NCBI GenBank assembly: GCA_002384855.1
Contig: DGBP01000016.1
Location: forward strand, 1 to 5,215
Source: Nocardioidaceae bacterium UBA4001
GTDB taxonomy: Bacteria > Actinomycetota > Actinomycetes > Propionibacteriales > Nocardioidaceae
Length of the DNA stretch: 5,215 nt
Reading direction: 5' to 3'
Below the pieces are notes generated by a model. That model worked only from the letters and a program-made list of their open reading frames with translations. It did no database searches and was not told the DNA's origin. Positions 1 to 5,215 of this stretch are shown piece by piece. Made by a program: the position numbers and the translations under genes. Position 1 is the stretch's first letter; each line of letters starts with the position of its first letter.

Positions 1-21
1 TCCGCGATCAAGAACGCCTGA
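1..21 (+). CDS. C-terminal end of an upstream gene (partial)
   Basis: The first frame reads six sense codons (SAIKNA) and then TGA at 19-21. A strong hairpin begins 18 nt after this stop, as expected at the end of a transcription unit. That placement is the main reason for believing this is a real gene end and not a chance stop. Six residues are too few to name a family, so no function is proposed. Confidence 0.35.
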   Translation, partial: SAIKNA

Positions 22-38
22 CACCACCACACCGGCAC

Positions 39-72
39 CGGGGCCGGCCGCGCACCGTCGCAGCCGGCCCCG
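39..72 (+). terminator. GC-rich hairpin, probable terminator of the upstream gene
   Basis: Bases 39-48 (CGGGGCCGGC) pair perfectly with 63-72 (GCCGGCCCCG), giving a 10-bp stem. After one C-A mismatch (49/62) three more pairs form (50-52 with 59-61), leaving a 6-nt loop. No T-run follows, so this is not a classical rho-independent terminator, but strong U-less hairpins shortly after stop codons are common in high-GC actinobacteria. It lies 44 nt before the pirin start. An alternative is a structured 5' leader of the pirin mRNA, if the promoter lies further upstream. Confidence 0.5.
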
Positions 73-115
73 CCGCCCGGGCCCGTACCACTTCTCCACC
101 CCGAGGACAGGCGCC

Positions 116-883
116 ATGAACACCATCGGCCTCACTCCATCCGTCGACATCCGCCGCGCCCAGCAGCGCTTCACGAGCAACTTCGGCTGGCTGGACTCCA
201 AGCACTCCTTCTCCTTCGGCCACCATTACGACCATGGCAACACGCACCACGGGCTGCTGATGGTCAACAACGACGACATCGTCGACCCCGGCACCGGCTT
301 CGACACCCATCCCCACCGCGACATGGAGATCGTCACCTGGGTACTCGAGGGCTCCCTCGTGCACCAGGACTCCACCGGCCACAACGGGGTCATCTACCCC
401 GGCCTCGCCCAGCGGATGAGTGCGGGTCGCGGCATCCTGCACTCGGAGAAGAACGACTCCTGGCGTCTGGCCGGCGACGTGCACCGCGACCCGGTCCACT
501 TCGTGCAGATGTGGGTCGTCCCCGACGAGAACGGCATCACCCCCGGCTACGAGCAGCTCGAGATCGAGCACGAGCTCCTCGCCGGCGGCCTCGTCCCGGT
601 CGCCTCCGGCATGGACAAGCACCACGGCGAGTCAGCCATCCGGATCAAGAACAGGTACGCCGCCCTGTACGCCGCACGCCTCCAGCCCGGCCAGATCACC
701 GAGCTGCCCGAGGCGCCGTACCTCCACCTCTTCGTGCCCCGAGGGTCCGTCTCCCTGGAGGGCGCCGGCACCCTCGCCACCGGCGACTCCGTCCGGTTCA
801 CCGCCACCGGCGGCCAGAAGGTCACCGCCACCGAGCCCGCCGAGATCCTCGTCTGGGAGATGCACGCCACGATCGCCGCCTGA
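116..883 (+). CDS. pirin family protein (bicupin, YhhW-like)
   Basis: A 255-residue cytosolic two-cupin protein of the pirin family. The N-terminal half closely resembles bacterial YhhW-type pirins: GWLDSKHSFSF near residues 24-34, the THPHRDMEIVTWVLEG block at 64-79, and MSAGRGILHSE at 101-111. The four metal ligands of the family (three His and one Glu) can be assigned to H65, H67, H109 and E111, so metal binding, usually Fe(II), should be intact. QMWVVPDENGITPGYEQ at 131-147 is also typical. Characterised relatives show quercetin 2,3-dioxygenase activity in vitro, while other pirins act as redox-sensing regulatory partners; the physiological substrate here cannot be told. Length is slightly above the roughly 230 residues of E. 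coli YhhW, because of a longer C-terminal cupin. The ATG is preceded by GAGGA at 103-107 with 8 nt spacing. It is the first gene of the plus-strand train, and the next start lies 28 nt after its stop. No missing residues were noticed. Confidence 0.93.
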   Translation: MNTIGLTPSVDIRRAQQRFTSNFGWLDSKHSFSFGHHYDHGNTHHGLLMVNNDDIVDPGTGFDTHPHRDMEIVTWVLEGSLVHQDSTGHNGVIYPGLAQRMSAGRGILHSEKNDSWRLAGDVHRDPVHFVQMWVVPDENGITPGYEQLEIEHELLAGGLVPVASGMDKHHGESAIRIKNRYAALYAARLQPGQITELPEAPYLHLFVPRGSVSLEGAGTLATGDSVRFTATGGQKVTATEPAEILVWEMHATIAA

Positions 884-898
884 CCTACCGATCCACGT

Positions 899-906
899 GG
901 AAGGAG
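899..906 (+). promoter_or_regulatory. Shine-Dalgarno of the GNAT gene
   Basis: GGAAGGAG lies 5 nt before the ATG at 912 and is the best ribosome binding site in the window. It fixes the GNAT start and shows that the interrupted gene was a genuinely translated gene. Confidence 0.75.
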
Positions 907-911
907 CGCTG

Positions 912-1282
912 ATGAACACGATCGTGCGGGACAACCCCGAGAAGCACCGCCACGAGGTCTACGCCGACGAACAGTTGGCTCGGCTCTCCGAGTACAGGCT
1001 CGGGAGTGACGAGATCGCGTTCACCCACACTGAGATCGGTGAGGGGTTCAGCGGCCGGCGGCTTGCCCGGAAGCTGGTCACGGACGAGCTCGCCGACAGT
1101 CGGCGTCGGGGCTAGCGGTCCTCCCGTTCTGCCCCTACGTTCGCAAGGTGATCGCCGACGACCCGGACAAGTACCTCGACCTCGTCCCCACGAGAGCGCG
1201 GACACGCTTCAAGCTCCCCGTCGCAAGCGGCGCGGACCACGAGGACACCACGACAGCGGACGGCAGGGGCACCACCGAATGA
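912..1282 (+). pseudogene. COG2388-type GNAT acetyltransferase, interrupted by a one-base frameshift
   Basis: The frame opened at 912 reads MNTIVRDNPEKHRHEVYADE, then beta strands (EIAFTHTEIGEGF, 34-46) and a helix (LARKLVTDELADSRRRG), stopping at TAG 1113-1115 after 67 residues. The missing half of the fold continues in the -1 frame from 1112: LAVLPFCPYVRKVIADDPD, then KYLDLVP, ending at TGA 1280-1282. PxCPYV/I with a following (H)P-x-Y-xDLV is the hallmark C-terminal part of small COG2388 acetyltransferases (YjdJ/NATD1-like); the Cys is conserved there. Joined, the product would have about 123 residues, with a roughly 30-residue hydrophilic tail beyond the usual family end. The restored stop overlaps the next start as ATGA, supporting the second frame as once coding. 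The acetyl-CoA loop is also unusual (GRRLARK where relatives have a Gly-rich GxGLGS-type stretch). It may be a true pseudogene, a sequencing error in the G run, or a frameshifted product; the substrate is unknown. Confidence 0.75.
1108..1111 (+). other. frameshift position in a G4 run
   Basis: The in-frame codons are CGG GGC TAG; one extra G in this run would give CGG GGG CTA and join the two GNAT halves exactly. The run is a typical place for polymerase slippage or a base-calling error. A tRNA-Gly on GGC could in principle slip back to GGG before the UAG, but no canonical X-XXY-YYZ heptamer is present. Confidence 0.6.
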
Positions 1283-1413
1283 ACGTGCAGGTCAGCGACG
1301 TACCAGAGCGTCAGCGGTTCGAGGCTGTCTTGGACGCTGAGGTCGTCGGGTTCGCCGCTTACCGGAGGACCGACCTGGACTACCGGGCACCGGCGAGCAA
1401 GGTCACCGACTGA
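1279..1413 (+). CDS. 44-residue stub resembling the N-terminus of a second GNAT
   Basis: The ATG at 1279 overlaps the restored stop of the preceding GNAT (ATGA), with AGGGG at 1265-1269, 9 nt upstream, as a possible ribosome binding site. The product begins VSDVPERQRFEAVLDAEVVGFAAYRR, which matches the first two beta strands of COG2388-type acetyltransferases (D-x-P-E-R-x-R-F/Y-E-x-x-x-D-G/A-E-x-x-G-F-A-x-Y). After residue 30 the sequence (TDLDYRAPASKVTD) is not family-like, and the acetyl-CoA loop and the Cys-containing C-terminal half are absent, so no activity is expected. It resembles the neighbouring GNAT (D-N-P-E-K-x-R-H-E-V-Y-A-D) and may be a decayed tandem paralogue. Its stop lies one base before the nhaA start, so its surviving role may be only to carry ribosomes to nhaA. 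It could instead be annotated as a pseudogene. Confidence 0.55.
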   Translation: MNVQVSDVPERQRFEAVLDAEVVGFAAYRRTDLDYRAPASKVTD

Positions 1414-1414
1414 G

Positions 1415-3307
1415 ATGCCGTCTCGGTCGGGACCGGGGACCGGAGGACAGACCCGGGCGAGGCGGCGGTCCCTGGCCGCTCAGCTCTCGGCTCCGGCACG
1501 CCGCTTTCTGAGCACCGAGGCCGGTGGCGCGGCGCTGCTGCTCGCTGCCACGGTGGTCGCCTTGCTGTGGGCCAACTCGCCCTGGTCGGCCGCCTACACC
1601 GCGCTGTGGGACACCGAGGCGTCGCTCTCGCTCGGCGGGTGGGAACTGTCGATGGACCTCGGGCACTGGGTCAACGACGGGCTGATGGCCGTGTTCTTCT
1701 TCGTCATCGGCCTGGAGGTGCGGCGGGAGTTCTCTGTCGGTGAGCTGACCAGCCCACGACGCGCTGCCATCCCCCTGGCCGCAGCGCTGGGTGGACTGGC
1801 CGTGCCGGCGCTGCTGTACCTGGCGCTGGCGCCGGGCGGTGAGGCGGTCCGTGGGTGGGGTGTGGTCATCGGGACCGACACCGCGTTCATGCTGGGCGCC
1901 CTCGCCGTCGTGGGCCCCACGTTCGCCACCCAGCTGCGGGTCTTCCTGCTGGCCCTGACCGTGATCGACGACATCGTCGCGGTGAGCGTCATCGGCCTGT
2001 TCTACAGCGAGTCGCTCGACGCTGGTGCGCTGGCCGCCATGCTGGTCCTGGGTGTCCTCATGGGTCTGCTGAGCAGGCTGGCTGTCTGGCGGGCTGCCCC
2101 CTACATCCTGGTCGGCCTCGGGCTGTGGCTCGCGACCGTGCAGGCGGGCCTGCATGCCTCGATCGCGGGCATGCTCGGGGGCCTGCTGGTGGCCGCCCAC
2201 GCGCCCGCTCGCGAGGCAGTGGAGGGTGCGGCGAAGCGGTTCCGGGCGTTCCGTCAGTCCCCCGACGTCGAGGTCGGCCGGTCCGCCCACCTGGGCCTGG
2301 TGCGCGCGGTCTCGGTCAACGAACGCCTGCAGCTCACGCTGCACCCGTGGGCCAGCTACGTCATCGTGCCGCTGTTCGCGCTGGCCAACGCAGGCGTCGA
2401 CCTGCGCGACGGTGTCCTTGCCGAGGCGTTGACCTCTCGGGTCACCTGGGCCGTCGCGGTCGCGCTGGTCCTCGGCAAGCTTCTCGGGGTGGGTCTGAGC
2501 GCTCTGGCCGGCGTCCGCGCCGGAGTCGGCGGGCTCCCCCTGGGTGTCGGCTTCGGTCACGTCTTCGGCGGAGCAGCGCTGTCCGGCATCGGGTTCACCG
2601 TCTCACTGCTGATCGCCGGTCTCGCCTTCGACGACGCCACCCTGCGCGACCACGCGACCGTCGGGGTCCTCCTGGCAGCGGTGCTCGCGACCGGCCTCGG
2701 CTGGGCGGTGTTCCGCGCCGCCGCCGTCTTCCGCGGGCAGACCGACGCCGACCTGCCCCGGTTCCTCGACCTACCGGTGGACCCACAGGTCGACCACGTC
2801 CGCGGCCCGGTCGACGCGCCCCTCACGCTGGTCGAGTACGGCGACTTCGAGTGCCCGTTCTGCGCGCGCGCCACCGGGGTCGCCAAGGAGCTGCGGGAGC
2901 GGTTCGGCGACGAGCTGCGTTACGTCTTCCGCCACCTCCCGCTGGTCGACGTACACCCTCACGCAGAGCTCGCCGCACGAGCCGGCGTCGCAGCGGCGGC
3001 CCAGGGACGGTTCTGGGAGATGCACGACCTGCTGTTCACCCACCAGGACCAGCTCGAGTACGAGGACCTTGCCGGGTATGCCGCCCACCTGCACCTCGAC
3101 GTCGAGACCTTCCTTCGTGACCTCGAGGACGAGGCGACCGCTGCCCGGGTCCGCGCCGACGTGGCGAGCGCAGAAGCCAGCGGAGCGCGGGGCACGCCGA
3201 CGTTCTTCATCGGCAACGCCCGACACACCGGTCCCCACGACACCGAGACCCTCGCCCGCGCGCTCGAGGCGTCCCGCACCACTCTGGGTGTGCCAGATGG
3301 CGGCTGA
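1415..3307 (+). CDS. nhaA: Na+/H+ antiporter NhaA fused to a C-terminal DsbA/thioredoxin-like domain
   Basis: A 630-residue membrane protein. Residues about 30-435 form an NhaA antiporter, which exchanges external protons for cytoplasmic Na+ or Li+. Supporting blocks are STEAGGAALLLAA...LLWANSPW (33-57), NDGLMAVFFFVIGLEVRREF (87-106), the transport-site acidic residues D185-D186 in TVIDDIVAV and D155 in GTDTAFMLG (counterparts of E. coli D163/D164 and D133), PLFALANAGVDL (319-330), K355 in LGKLLGVG (counterpart of K300) and SGIGFTVSLLIAGLAF (390-405). Residues about 455-625 form a thioredoxin-fold domain of the DsbA type, with active site C480-P-F-C483 in YGDFECPFC, EMHDLLF at 535-541 and the cis-Pro loop GTPTFF (P595). 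This fusion is a known actinobacterial architecture, and about 600-630 residues is its normal length. The ATG at 1415 follows the preceding stop by one base and has only a weak AAGG 12 nt upstream, so translation is probably coupled. All key residues are present. The redox partner is unknown; the domain may regulate the antiporter. Confidence 0.94.
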   Translation: MPSRSGPGTGGQTRARRRSLAAQLSAPARRFLSTEAGGAALLLAATVVALLWANSPWSAAYTALWDTEASLSLGGWELSMDLGHWVNDGLMAVFFFVIGLEVRREFSVGELTSPRRAAIPLAAALGGLAVPALLYLALAPGGEAVRGWGVVIGTDTAFMLGALAVVGPTFATQLRVFLLALTVIDDIVAVSVIGLFYSESLDAGALAAMLVLGVLMGLLSRLAVWRAAPYILVGLGLWLATVQAGLHASIAGMLGGLLVAAHAPAREAVEGAAKRFRAFRQSPDVEVGRSAHLGLVRAVSVNERLQLTLHPWASYVIVPLFALANAGVDLRDGVLAEALTSRVTWAVAVALVLGKLLGVGLSALAGVRAGVGGLPLGVGFGHVFGGAALSGIGFTVSLLIAGLAFDDATLRDHATVGVLLAAVLATGLGWAVFRAAAVFRGQTDADLPRFLDLPVDPQVDHVRGPVDAPLTLVEYGDFECPFCARATGVAKELRERFGDELRYVFRHLPLVDVHPHAELAARAGVAAAAQGRFWEMHDLLFTHQDQLEYEDLAGYAAHLHLDVETFLRDLEDEATAARVRADVASAEASGARGTPTFFIGNARHTGPHDTETLARALEASRTTLGVPDGG

Positions 3308-4805
3308 AGGACCACACCGCCGGGACACGGGGCTGCGCTATGGCGAGCCGGCAGGACGCTGGGTCCTCGCGGCGACGGTACTCGGTTCGTCGGTCGCCTT
3401 CCTCGACGCGACCGTGGTCAACATCGCGCTGCCCGCCATCGGCCGCGACCTGGACGCCGGCGTGACCGGCCTCACCTGGACGGTGAACGCCTACACCCTC
3501 ACCCTGGCAGCGTTCGTCCTCATCGGCGGGTCGCTGGGTGACCGTCTCGGCCGAAGACGGGTCTTCATGGTGGGCGTGGCGTGGTTCGGGGTGGCCTCGC
3601 TGGCCTGTGCGCTGGCGACGACGGTCGGCATGCTGGTCGCCTTCCGTGGGCTCCAGGGCTTGGGCGCAGCGCTGCTCACGCCCGGTGCTCTGGCGATCCT
3701 GTACGCCTCCTTCCGGGCCGAGGACCGCTCGCGGGCGATCGGCGCCTGGTCCGGGCTGGCCGGTCTCACAGGTGCGGTCGGGCCGCTGCTGGGTGGCTGG
3801 CTCGTCGACGTGGCGTCCTGGCGCTGGATCTTCTTCATCAACGTGCCGGTGGTGGTCGTCGTGCTGGGCATCGCGGCTCGGCACGTGCCCGAGTCCCGGG
3901 ACTCCTCGGCGGCTGGACGACTGGACCTCGGCGGGGCGGCGCTGGCCGCTCTCGGCCTTGGGTCATTGACCTACGGTCTGTCCGCCTGGTCCGAGCAGGG
4001 GCTTGGGTCGGTCGCGGTCCAGGTGGGCCTCGTCCTCGGGCTGCTCGCGCTGGTGGGATTCGTGGCATGGGAGGCGTCCGTCGCCCACCCGATGCTGCCG
4101 CTGGACGTCTTCGCCGACCCGCGGTTCGGGGTCACGAACCTCGTCACGTTCCTGGTGTACGCCGCCCTCGGAGGTGTCTTCTTCTGGCTGGTGGTCGCCC
4201 TGCAGGTGGTGGCCGGCCGGAGCGCGCTGACCGCCGGCCTGTCGCTGCTCCCTGTGACCGTCCTGATGCTCCTGTTCTCCCCGCGTGCCGGCGTGGTCGG
4301 GGACCGGCTCGGCCCCCGGGTCCCCATGACGATCGGTCCCCTCGTCGGTGCTCTTGGGGTGGCCCTGCTGGCCAGGATCGGGCCCGATGCGTCGTACCTG
4401 CCCGGCGTGCTGGTCCCGGTGACGCTCCTGGGCGCGGGTCTCACGCTGACCGTGACTCCGTTGACCGCCACCGTCCTCGGTGCGGTCGAAGAGGCGCGGG
4501 CAGGTCTGGCCAGCGGTGTCAACAACGCCGTCGCCAGGGCCGGCGGCCTGCTGCTCGTCGCGGCACTGCCCGCCCTGACCGGTCTCACCACGGGCGGCTT
4601 CGCCGAGGCAGCGGCTCTCGAGCCGGCGTACCGGACGGCGATGTTGATCTGCGCCGGCCTGCTCGCCCTTGGCGGCGCGGTTGCTGCCCTGGCGGTCCGG
4701 CCTTCGACGGCTGAGCCGACCCGCGACGAGGGACCGACCTGTCCGCGTCGGCACTGTGCCGTGGACACCACCCCTGTGGGCGTGACCGACCGAGCGAGAG
4801 CCTGA
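3297..4805 (+). CDS. MFS drug/H+ exporter, DHA2 (EmrB/QacA-like) family
   Basis: A 502-residue polytopic membrane protein, probably with 14 transmembrane segments, that should export a small hydrophobic or cationic compound in exchange for protons. DHA2 signatures are clear: LDATVVNIALP in TM1 (36-46), motif A GGSLGDRLGRRR (77-88), motif B around R117-GLQGLGA, the antiporter motif C GLTGAVGPLLGG (156-167) followed by WRWIFFINVP (175-184), and a second motif A-like loop GDRLGPR (335-341). SGVNNAVARAGG (406-417) is typical of the late helices. Length is normal. The ATG at 3297 overlaps the end of nhaA by 11 nt, and no convincing ribosome binding site is seen, so translational coupling is likely. 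A GTG three codons upstream is an alternative start. The frame stays open upstream inside nhaA to 3069, but that stretch is Arg/Pro/Ser-rich and not family-like. The tail (471-502) is hydrophilic, with two Cys. The substrate cannot be predicted. Confidence 0.93.
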   Translation: MAAEGPHRRDTGLRYGEPAGRWVLAATVLGSSVAFLDATVVNIALPAIGRDLDAGVTGLTWTVNAYTLTLAAFVLIGGSLGDRLGRRRVFMVGVAWFGVASLACALATTVGMLVAFRGLQGLGAALLTPGALAILYASFRAEDRSRAIGAWSGLAGLTGAVGPLLGGWLVDVASWRWIFFINVPVVVVVLGIAARHVPESRDSSAAGRLDLGGAALAALGLGSLTYGLSAWSEQGLGSVAVQVGLVLGLLALVGFVAWEASVAHPMLPLDVFADPRFGVTNLVTFLVYAALGGVFFWLVVALQVVAGRSALTAGLSLLPVTVLMLLFSPRAGVVGDRLGPRVPMTIGPLVGALGVALLARIGPDASYLPGVLVPVTLLGAGLTLTVTPLTATVLGAVEEARAGLASGVNNAVARAGGLLLVAALPALTGLTTGGFAEAAALEPAYRTAMLICAGLLALGGAVAALAVRPSTAEPTRDEGPTCPRRHCAVDTTPVGVTDRARA

Positions 4806-4807
4806 CC

Positions 4808-4939
4808 CGAACCACCCTCCTGCTCCAGGCCGGCAAGCGAGTGGCCCTCGTCGAACGTGAACTCGTCGGCGGCGAGTGCGGCTACTGGGCCCGCATCCCG
4901 TCCAAGACCCTGCTCCGCCCTGTCGAGGTCGCGCTCCAG
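4808..4939 (+). pseudogene. remnant of a pyridine-nucleotide disulfide oxidoreductase (mercuric reductase/lipoamide dehydrogenase-like)
   Basis: In the frame of 4841, starting just after the MFS stop, the translation contains QAGKRVALVERELVGGECGY and then WARIPSKTLLRPVEV. This is the FAD-binding N-terminal segment of class I NAD(P)/FAD-dependent disulfide oxidoreductases: the second Rossmann strand ending in an acidic residue (VALVE), then the redox motif G-G-E-C-x4-C-x-P-S-K. The second redox Cys is Arg here (CGC at 4892, one transition from TGC). The preceding GxGxxG strand is absent, and everything after about RPVEV is non-homologous; the frame stops at TGA 5003-5005. No start codon or ribosome binding site is evident. 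About 40 of the usual 450-480 residues survive, so it is a nonfunctional fragment truncated at both ends. Confidence 0.8.
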
Positions 4940-4965
4940 GACCATCGGACCTCCCGGCATTGGAC

Positions 4966-4998
4966 GGTTCACTTCGGTTGCTGGCCGGTGCACTCCGG
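4966..4998. repeat. two degenerate 12-bp direct repeats, possible IS-end remnant
   Basis: GGTTCACTTCGG (4966-4977) and GGTGCACTCCGG (4987-4998) agree at 10 of 12 positions with a 21-bp period, and each is followed by a T/G-rich TTG-containing stretch. They begin shortly after the oxidoreductase similarity stops. Short GGTGCACTT-like repeats at about this spacing are a feature of the ends of IS21-type elements, so this may be a relic of the insertion that cut the oxidoreductase. No transposase sequence or clear terminal inverted repeat is visible. The repeat itself is seen directly; the IS origin is inference. Confidence 0.35.
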
Positions 4999-5044
4999 TG
5001 GTTGAGTGCGAGGGGTCCTCCCACCAGCGCTTGAGGAGCACCCG

Positions 5045-5070
5045 ACCCGGCGCGACGCACGCCGGAGGGT
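5045..5070 (-). terminator. possible hairpin terminator of the minus-strand regulator
   Basis: CCGGCG (5047-5052) and CGCCGG (5060-5065) form a perfect 6-bp stem with a 7-nt loop. ACCC (5045-5048) and GGGT (5067-5070) could extend an alternative pairing around a bulge. The hairpin begins within a few bases of the stop codon of the converging regulator gene. There is no U-tract on either strand, so the call rests on position and pairing only. Confidence 0.3.
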
Positions 5071-5215
5071 TCAATCCGTCCTGAGAGCAGCTTCGATCGC
5101 CCCGACGGCCTGCCGCGCCGACGCGTCGTACTCCGGCAGACGTTGCGCGAAGTACCGCGACGCCGGCAATGCGATCGAGACCGCGGCGACTGGCTCTCCG
5201 TCGAGCATCACGGCC
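5071..5215 (-). CDS. IclR family transcriptional regulator, C-terminal end (partial)
   Basis: Read on the minus strand from the window edge, 47 codons precede TGA at 5073-5071. The product contains LDGEPVAAVSIALPASRY, then RLPEYDASARQAVGAIEAAL. This matches the end of the IclR effector-binding domain: the G-x-P/V-V-A-A-V/L-S-I/V strand, the P-x-x-R turn and the final amphipathic helix with regularly spaced Ala. IclR proteins are DNA-binding regulators with an N-terminal winged helix and this C-terminal GAF-like ligand domain; the helix-turn-helix lies outside the window. The gene converges on the plus-strand train, so it does not read into it, and nothing here shows that it regulates these genes. 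The short length limits certainty. Confidence 0.6.
   Translation of the reverse strand, partial: AVMLDGEPVAAVSIALPASRYFAQRLPEYDASARQAVGAIEAALRTD

Noticed and set aside
116..924. Near-identical gene starts: ATGAACACCATCG (116-128) and ATGAACACGATCG (912-924)
   Set aside because: The 12 of 13 identity is limited to four codons (M-N-T-I) and the proteins are unrelated beyond it; probably coincidence of codon preference.
1104..1118. Programmed -1 frameshift as the main explanation of the split GNAT
   Set aside because: There is no canonical slippery heptamer, and no strong stem-loop was noticed just downstream. A simple one-base loss in a G run is more economical, though slippage is kept as a testable alternative.
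1403..2560. Long open frame on the minus strand opposite nhaA (385 codons)
   Set aside because: Its translation is rich in Gln, Arg, Asp, Gly and His with no recognisable domain. It is the mirror of a clearly conserved NhaA reading frame in very high-GC DNA.
1855..3120. 421-codon plus-strand frame inside nhaA
   Set aside because: The product is Arg/Pro/Gly-rich and has no family features; the overlapping frame holds all the conserved NhaA residues.
3069..3296. 76-codon N-terminal extension of the MFS frame
   Set aside because: Pro/Ser/Arg-rich and unlike any DHA2 N-terminus, and it lies over the conserved DsbA-like domain in another frame. The ATG at 3297 gives a normal-length protein.
3963..5074. 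Two overlapping long minus-strand frames opposite the MFS gene and the remnant
   Set aside because: Low-complexity Arg/Ala/Pro/Gly translations with no membrane segments or motifs. The plus-strand MFS signatures explain most of this region.
5067..5077. GGGTTCAATCC, similar to a tRNA T-loop
   Set aside because: The loop is one base short of the GGTTCRAATCC consensus, the flanking stem does not pair properly, no anticodon or acceptor arms are present upstream, and the stretch covers the stop of the minus-strand IclR-like frame.
1..5215. CRISPR array, phage or toxin-antitoxin genes, or another undescribed multi-gene system
   Set aside because: No regularly spaced identical repeats, phage or nuclease motifs, or small gene pairs were found. 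Every sizeable coding stretch is accounted for by known families or their fragments.

Overview
The window looks like a chromosomal segment of a high-GC actinobacterium. G/C at third codon positions is very high, start and stop codons of successive genes overlap or nearly touch, and one gene is an NhaA antiporter fused to a DsbA/thioredoxin-like domain, an architecture known mainly from Actinobacteria. The genus cannot be named from the sequence alone.

Layout: the first 21 bases carry the last codons of an upstream plus-strand gene, followed by a strong GC-rich hairpin (39-72) that probably ends its transcript. A plus-strand gene train follows. It comprises a pirin family bicupin protein (116-883), a small COG2388-type GNAT acetyltransferase split by a one-base frameshift (912-1282), a 44-residue stub resembling the start of a second GNAT of the same type (1279-1413), an NhaA-DsbA fusion (1415-3307) and a 14-TM DHA2-type drug/H+ MFS exporter (3297-4805). 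The junctions are 28 nt with a strong Shine-Dalgarno, a 4-nt ATGA overlap, a 1-nt gap and an 11-nt overlap, so these genes look co-transcribed and translationally coupled. Next comes a both-ends-truncated remnant of a pyridine-nucleotide disulfide oxidoreductase (about 4808-4939). It runs into non-homologous sequence containing two degenerate 12-bp direct repeats that could be an old IS end. On the minus strand, the C-terminal end of a probable IclR family regulator enters from the right edge (5071-5215) and converges on the plus-strand train.

Functionally, the intact genes suggest a stress or homeostasis cassette: a metal-binding pirin (redox or quercetinase-like), Na+/H+ exchange with an attached thiol-redox domain, and proton-driven efflux. 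This joint role is inferred from gene order only. Around the intact genes the window carries three broken or reduced ones (frameshifted GNAT, GNAT stub, oxidoreductase remnant), so this locus has been eroding or rearranging. No rRNA, tRNA, CRISPR array, complete mobile element or clearly novel defence system was seen.
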